Shown one piece after another: positions 23,281 to 27,403 of a stretch of DNA of 27,403 bases (its first letter is position 1; every line of letters starts with the position of its first letter). Made by a program: the position numbers and the translations under genes. The notes under the pieces are model-generated. The model worked only from the letters and a program-made list of their open reading frames with translations. It did not search any database and was not told the origin of the DNA. The stretch comes from an uncultured Selenomonadales bacterium (lineage in GTDB: Bacteria > Bacillota > Negativicutes > Selenomonadales > Selenomonadaceae), in assembly GCA_937901445.1 (NCBI GenBank), contig CALDHY010000091.1, positions 1 to 27,403 of the forward strand, given 5' to 3'.

Positions 23281-23346
23281 TAAAGACTAAAGATTAAAGA
23301 CTAGGGAAAATTCCTTAGCCCTTAATCCCTAGCCCCTAGCCCTTAA
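23281..23346. repeat. Heptamer repeat block H, two opposed arms
   Basis: The left arm (23281-23307) is G/A-rich on the plus strand (AAAGACTA, AAGATTA, AAGACTA, GGGA). The right arm (23312-23346) is C-rich (CCTTAGC, CCTTAAT, CCCTAGC, CCCTAGC, CCTTAA). The arms are partly complementary, so a long imperfect hairpin is possible between nadK and the next gene. Confidence 0.85.
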
Positions 23347-23348
23347 TT

Positions 23349-24242
23349 TTAAGTATTCCAAAGTTTAGCCTTGAGTACGTCATAATAATTTTTATCGGCA
23401 AACTTTACAATTTTGGCAACAGATTTAGATTTTCTTACAACAACTTCATCATTCGGTTGAATTTGAATAATTTCCTGCCCGTCCAGCGTAACCATTAAAT
23501 CACGGTTAGCCTCAATTTTTATTCTAATTTCGTCATCTTCACTGACAACCAACGGGCGCATTTGAAAAGTATGTGGACAAATTGGCGTTAAAAGCAGGGC
23601 GCGTATCGTAGGATTTAAAATTGGACCGCCCGCGCTCAAAGAATACGCCGTTGAACCGGTAGGACTTGAAATTATAACGCCGTCCGCCTTGTAGTTCATC
23701 AAGTGCGTATTGTTTACGTACGTACTCATTTTAAGCATACGCGCGCCGCCGCCCTTTGAAATTACAACGTCATTAATTGCGTTGCCGACAAATCTTTCGC
23801 CCAATTCGTTGCGAATGTAGCCGCTCAAAAGTAATCTGTGTTCAACAATGTATTCGCCTACCAAAATTTTACCAAGTCTGCTTTCCAATTCCGGCGGCTC
23901 AATATCTGCCAAAAATCCCAACGTCCCTAAATTTATCCCGCAAACAGGAATACCTTGTTCACGAAATCTGCGGCAAACACCAAGTAAAGTACCATCGCCG
24001 CCAATAGATAACGCCATATCGATATGAACTCTTTCAACGCAGGGCAAGCCGTATTCTTCCTTGCGAAATTGCCGCGCCTCTGTTGCGGGCATTACAAGTC
24101 TAACATTTTTATTTCTGTAAAAGCTGAAAATCCTTTCGACAATTTCCCCTGCGCGACGCTTGCTCATATTCGGAAAAACCGCAAGTTGTAACATTCCGGC
24201 ATCAACGCCAAAAACCGTACCGAAAATATTTTGTCTTGCCAA
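23349..24242 (-). CDS. nadK: NAD kinase (TTG start)
   Basis: Phosphorylates NAD to NADP. Visible are the GGDGTLLG motif (about 82-89), INLGTLGFLAD, NDVVISKGGGARMLKM, and the NAD-binding block YKADGVIISSPTGSTAYSLS with AGGPI. At about 297 residues it is normal. The frame opens with a GTG at 24251 that overlaps the SD GGAGG; the TTG at 24242, 8 nt after the SD, is more likely. An extended -10 TGATATAAT at 24275-24280 on the minus strand is a plausible promoter. Confidence 0.95.
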   Translation of the reverse strand: MARQNIFGTVFGVDAGMLQLAVFPNMSKRRAGEIVERIFSFYRNKNVRLVMPATEARQFRKEEYGLPCVERVHIDMALSIGGDGTLLGVCRRFREQGIPVCGINLGTLGFLADIEPPELESRLGKILVGEYIVEHRLLLSGYIRNELGERFVGNAINDVVISKGGGARMLKMSTYVNNTHLMNYKADGVIISSPTGSTAYSLSAGGPILNPTIRALLLTPICPHTFQMRPLVVSEDDEIRIKIEANRDLMVTLDGQEIIQIQPNDEVVVRKSKSVAKIVKFADKNYYDVLKAKLWNT

Positions 24243-24274
24243 AATTTTCACCTCCGGGCAAAAAAATTTCCTGC

Positions 24275-24283
24275 ATTATATCA
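24275..24283 (-). promoter_or_regulatory. Extended -10 promoter for nadK
   Basis: On the minus strand TGATATAAT fits TGnTATAAT. No good -35 is present. The leader to the TTG start is about 25-30 nt. Confidence 0.5.
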
Positions 24284-24357
24284 TTTAAAGAATTTAAAAG
24301 CTATAGTTTCACTGAAAATGAAAATCTAATGAAATTATAAATGTTCTGAAAATTTAG

Positions 24358-24386
24358 TTGACAGTTAAAAAAAAACGGTGTATTAT
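24358..24386 (+). promoter_or_regulatory. Promoter of gap
   Basis: TTGACA (24358-24363), 17 nt, TATTAT (24381-24386). It is strong and close to consensus, as expected for a highly expressed glycolytic gene. The leader is about 50 nt, with AAGGAGG before the ATG. Confidence 0.8.
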
Positions 24387-24445
24387 TACTTCAGTTTTAA
24401 GGTTAATTAATTATAGGTTTTTTAAATATAAGGAGGTATTTCTAA

Positions 24446-25474
24446 ATGGCAGTAAAAGTTGCTATTAATGGTTTTGGTCGTATCGGTCGTCTCGCATTCC
24501 GTCAAATGTTCGCAGCAGAAGGTTATGAAGTTGTAGCTATCAACGATTTGACAAGCCCGAAAATGTTGGCTCACCTTCTCAAATATGACACCGCACAGGG
24601 CGGCTACTGCGGCAAAATTGGCGAAGGCAAACACACTGTTGAAGCGAAAGAAAATTCAATCGTCGTTGACGGCAAAGAAATTATTATCTACGCTGTAAAA
24701 GACGCAAAAGAAATTCCGTGGGGCAAACACGATGTAGACGTAGTCCTCGAATGCACAGGTTTCTATACCAGTAAAGAAAAAGCTTCCGCACACCTCGAAG
24801 CAGGCGCGAAGAAAGTCGTTATTTCGGCACCGGCTGGCAATGACCTTCCTACAATCGTTTACAACGTCAACCATACAACCCTTACTCCGGACGTAAAAGT
24901 TCTTTCAGCTGCTTCTTGTACGACCAACTGCTTGGCTCCGATGACGCAAGCTCTTCATAAACTTGCTCCTATTCAGAGCGGCATTATGGCAACAATCCAC
25001 GCTTACACCGGCGATCAAATGATTCTCGACGGTCCACAGCGTAAAGGCGACCTTCGTCGCAGCCGTGCAGGCGCATGCAACATTGTTCCTAACAGCACAG
25101 GCGCAGCAAAAGCTATTGGTCTTGTTATTCCGGAACTCAAAGGCAAACTCATTGGCGCGGCACAACGCGTTCCTACTCCTACCGGTTCAACAACCCTTCT
25201 CTTTGCAGTTGTTAAAGGCGAAGTTACAAAAGAACAAATTAATGACGCTATGAAAGCGGCTTCAAATGAATCCTTCGGCTACAATGATGAAGAAATCGTT
25301 TCCAGTGATATTATCGGTATGAGATACGGTTCACTCTTCGATGCAACTCAAACAATGGTCAGCCCAATCGGCGATGGCAACACCCTTGTACAAGTTGTTT
25401 CTTGGTATGACAACGAAAACAGCTATACCAGCCAAATGGTACGCACAATTAAATACTTTGCAGAATTAAAGTAA
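24446..25474 (+). CDS. gap: Glyceraldehyde-3-phosphate dehydrogenase, type I
   Basis: NAD-dependent oxidation and phosphorylation of glyceraldehyde 3-phosphate in glycolysis. The Rossmann start [16 protein letters not shown] (4-19), catalytic Cys158 in [12 protein letters not shown], His in [10 protein letters not shown], and the sugar-phosphate-binding loop [17 protein letters not shown] are present. At 342 residues it is slightly longer than the typical 335. Codon choice is more biased (more CTC/CTT Leu, CGT Arg) than in neighbours, fitting high expression. pgk would be the usual next gene, but the sequence changes at about 25,616. Confidence 0.97.
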   Translation: MAVKVAINGFGRIGRLAFRQMFAAEGYEVVAINDLTSPKMLAHLLKYDTAQGGYCGKIGEGKHTVEAKENSIVVDGKEIIIYAVKDAKEIPWGKHDVDVVLECTGFYTSKEKASAHLEAGAKKVVISAPAGNDLPTIVYNVNHTTLTPDVKVLSAASCTTNCLAPMTQALHKLAPIQSGIMATIHAYTGDQMILDGPQRKGDLRRSRAGACNIVPNSTGAAKAIGLVIPELKGKLIGAAQRVPTPTGSTTLLFAVVKGEVTKEQINDAMKAASNESFGYNDEEIVSSDIIGMRYGSLFDATQTMVSPIGDGNTLVQVVSWYDNENSYTSQMVRTIKYFAELK

Positions 25475-25539
25475 TTTCAAATTAAATTCGGCGCAGGTTT
25501 TACCCGTCGATAAAAACTGAACAAGATTAAAACTGTGAC

Positions 25540-25582
25540 GGCTCGGCTCTTCGTCAAATGTTGAGCCGGGTCGTTTCTAATT
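25540..25582 (+). terminator. Terminator-like hairpin after gap
   Basis: A 10-bp stem (25540-25549 with 25563-25572, two wobble pairs, core CGGCTC/GAGCCG) with a 13-nt loop is followed by GTTTCTAATTT. The T-tract is imperfect, so partial read-through toward the SD at 25601-25606 is possible. Confidence 0.65.
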
Positions 25583-25615
25583 TAGCGGTAAATTTATTTT
25601 AGGAGGAAATTTTAA

Positions 25616-26371
25616 GTGGATATAAACGCAGTATGTGAAAACTCCTCTCAGGCTGAGGTCTTGTCGGAAATTGAGGGAATAGCTCAGATTTACAGCTATA
25701 AATGCCCTTCAACGATTAAAAACCGTTGGGTTCAGCTTCTACCGTATATTTTTCGTGATGAAGAGAAAGTAATGCTGGATATGGAAGCGTCCGGTGTTCT
25801 CATAAGGAATTATGAAGAACTTGAATTTGTAAGGGAAAAGGGTTTCGGAGGAAATCTGATAGCAGATGCCGGATTGTACAGCTTTAATTCCTATTCAAGA
25901 GAAAGATTAAGAAAAGACGGGATAAAAAAAGACACTGTTCCGTTGGAACTGCAATATAATGAATTACGAGATAGAGGGGCAGAGGGTTCGGAGATTATAA
26001 TTTATGGACGTGTACCGATGATGATTTCCGCAAATTGTCTTTATCTCACACAAAACAGAAAATGCGGCAAGAATATAAAAAGGGGTCATCTGATGGAACT
26101 TACAGACAGGAAAAAGACGGATTTTCCTGTTTTTGCGGATTGTCGTTACTGTTATAATATCATTTATAATTCAGTTCCTTTATCACTTCATAAAGATATC
26201 GATAAGATAATTTCACTTAAACCGGCATCACTCAGACTTGAATTTACAACGGAGAGTCCGGAGGAGACGAAGGAAAAGGCTGAATTTTTTATAAATCTCG
26301 TTAATAAGAATATAAGGGCTGAATATAACGGAGCCTATACGAGGGGACACTTCAGGAAGGGAGTCGACTGA
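25616..26371 (+). CDS. U32 peptidase (DUF3656 type), C-terminal part only
   Basis: The 251 residues match only the C-terminal half of large U32 'collagenase-like' proteins: a TIM-barrel-like stretch with NLIADAGLYSFNSYSRERL, PLELQYNEL, YGRVPMMISANCLYL with the Cys region (Cys in SANC, RKCG, DCRYC), and the family ending TRGHFRKGVD. Full members have 400-800 residues, so the N-terminal part is missing. A TAA lies directly before the GTG at 25616, while AGGAGG sits 9 nt upstream in DNA of the other composition. This suggests that the sequence was joined inside the gene. Many AGA/AGG and ATA codons are unlike the first 25 kb. U32 proteins of this kind act in tRNA hydroxylation or peptide turnover. 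Confidence 0.75.
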   Translation: MDINAVCENSSQAEVLSEIEGIAQIYSYKCPSTIKNRWVQLLPYIFRDEEKVMLDMEASGVLIRNYEELEFVREKGFGGNLIADAGLYSFNSYSRERLRKDGIKKDTVPLELQYNELRDRGAEGSEIIIYGRVPMMISANCLYLTQNRKCGKNIKRGHLMELTDRKKTDFPVFADCRYCYNIIYNSVPLSLHKDIDKIISLKPASLRLEFTTESPEETKEKAEFFINLVNKNIRAEYNGAYTRGHFRKGVD

Positions 26372-26373
26372 TA

Positions 26374-27403
26374 ATGAATACTGTAATTATCGGACTTTCC
26401 CGCTATCTGTTGATTATTTTTGCGGCATTTTATACACTGCACTGTTTTGCGTCGTTTGCTCTGAAAAAAACGGACGGACGGAACTGGTTTTATTTAAGTC
26501 AGGTTGTATTTTTGTCATTGATACATATTACGGGAATCGCGGATATTGCTATACAGACAGGAGAAAATTATCTTTCGCTTATATGTGTGTTGCAGGAACT
26601 TATATTTATAGTGACGATTGTGATTTACAGGATTATATATCCTGAAAGTTCATGGCTCCTGGTAAATAATATGTGTTTTTTTCTGGCAGTCGGATTTATC
26701 ATGCTGAGCAGACTATCGCCGGAAAAGGCATTAAAACAGTTCTTCATAGCAGTTGTTGCGCTTCTTCTGACCTTTGCGATACCCATGCTTTTGGAAAAAC
26801 TTGATAGAATCCGGGATTATTCGCTGATATTTGGAATTATTGGATTTGTCGCACTTATATCGGTATTTGTATTTGGCTCGATAACGAATGGCTCAAGGGT
26901 ATCGGTGAAGATTTTTGGGATATTGTTTCAACCGTCGGAATTTGTAAAAATTCTTTTTGTGCTTTTTGAGGCAGGAATGCTTACGGAAAAAAAAGAATAT
27001 ACCGAAAGGGCGACTATGTGTCCGCCAATGAAAAGAGTAATGATCTCAGCGGTAGCTGCGTTCTTATATTGTGTGATACTCGTGCTTTCCAGGGACTTGG
27101 GAGGAGCCTTGATATTTTTTGTGACCTATATTTTTATGCTGTATGTTTCACAGAAGGCACCGCTTGTACTTATCGGATGTGTCGTCGCCGGACTGTTGGG
27201 AACATTTATCGGTTACAGACTTTTTTCGCATGTAAGAGTCCGCTTTAGAGCATGGAAAAACCCTTTCAGTGAAATAGCAGGGCAGGGCTACCAGATAACA
27301 CAGTCCCTGTTTGCCATAGGAACAGGAGGCTGGCTGGGACTCGGACTCTTTAAAGGAGCACCGGGATATATCCCGGAGGTTTCAAACGACTTTATCTTTG
27401 CGG
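26374..27403 (+). CDS. SEDS-family FtsW/RodA/SpoVE protein, 3' end cut by window
   Basis: Peptidoglycan glycosyltransferase of cell division or elongation. From the ATG at 26374, 343 codons are open to the window end. Very hydrophobic, with about nine helices so far. Family motifs: SRVSVKIFGILFQPSEFVK (substrate-site region), the conserved SRDLGGALIFF, and the RFRAWKNPFSEIAGQGYQ loop followed by QSLFAIGTGGWLGLGLFKG. The long N-terminal part before the first motif (about 175 residues) fits the Lachnospiraceae-type FtsW/RodA proteins. It starts 2 nt after the U32 stop with GGAAGGGAG upstream, so the two form an operon. Codon use matches the U32 fragment, not gap. Confidence 0.88.
   Translation, partial: MNTVIIGLSRYLLIIFAAFYTLHCFASFALKKTDGRNWFYLSQVVFLSLIHITGIADIAIQTGENYLSLICVLQELIFIVTIVIYRIIYPESSWLLVNNMCFFLAVGFIMLSRLSPEKALKQFFIAVVALLLTFAIPMLLEKLDRIRDYSLIFGIIGFVALISVFVFGSITNGSRVSVKIFGILFQPSEFVKILFVLFEAGMLTEKKEYTERATMCPPMKRVMISAVAAFLYCVILVLSRDLGGALIFFVTYIFMLYVSQKAPLVLIGCVVAGLLGTFIGYRLFSHVRVRFRAWKNPFSEIAGQGYQITQSLFAIGTGGWLGLGLFKGAPGYIPEVSNDFIFA

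Noticed and set aside
25475..25615. Riboswitch or small RNA between gap and U32
   Set aside because: The only clear structure is one hairpin that fits the gap terminator; no conserved aptamer is recognised.
27018..27248. 76-codon ORF near the right edge
   Set aside because: It is out of frame within the SEDS gene, whose conserved motifs run through the region.

Overview
The first 25.5 kb is a compact, AT-rich bacterial chromosome segment of Firmicutes type. It carries SecG, PASTA kinase/PP2C/RsgA, an FHA protein, GlmU next to Prs, a FadR-like GntR, NifS/NifU with an Rrf2 regulator, alanine dehydrogenase and GAPDH. A GT41 (O-GlcNAc-transferase-like) protein is common in Negativicutes, which is my best guess, with low confidence below phylum. 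There are no tRNA, rRNA, CRISPR or transposase genes. Good Shine-Dalgarno (SD) spacing puts several starts downstream of the longest open frame and implies four TTG starts.

Layout: (1) 73-4722, minus: secG, alpha/beta hydrolase, hotdog thioesterase, short RNase R, GT41. (2) 4872-9802, minus: ispE, gntR, glmU, a DUF1919-like gene with a G9 tract, prs, then a clear terminator. (3) 9909-11432, plus: a lone CydD-like ABC transporter. (4) 11492-13574: iscU and iscS, divergent from an Rrf2 regulator, with recognisable promoters both ways. (5) 13579-17985, minus: FHA protein, prpC, prkC, rsgA. (6) 18152-19273: ald. (7) 19274-19595: no large gene, but a compact candidate type I toxin-antitoxin locus. 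(8) 19596-22494: atypical sensor kinase divergent from a TrkH K+ transporter. (9) 22498-24242, minus: nadK and two unknown small genes. (10) 24446-25474: gap with consensus promoter and terminator.

From about 25,616 to the end the DNA changes character: AGA/AGG arginine, ATA isoleucine and GGA glycine codons become common. It begins inside a DUF3656-type U32 peptidase lacking its N-terminal part, followed by a SEDS (FtsW/RodA) gene cut by the window edge. This looks like a Lachnospiraceae-like fragment joined to the first genome by misassembly, or less likely by transfer.

Most notable: the locus at 19,275-19,587. It has a 26-residue one-helix peptide whose SD lies in a perfect hairpin, a convergent TTGACA-17-TATAAT promoter 1 nt after ald, terminators on both strands, and direct repeats near both predicted RNA 5' ends. 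Second, eight intergenic blocks of a telomere-like heptamer (CCCTAAT/CCTTAAT), three of which supply stop codons and one an SD. Third, a nonamer TCGCGCAGG found ten times, in several reading frames. Fourth, a G9 tract early in the DUF1919-like gene suggests phase variation.
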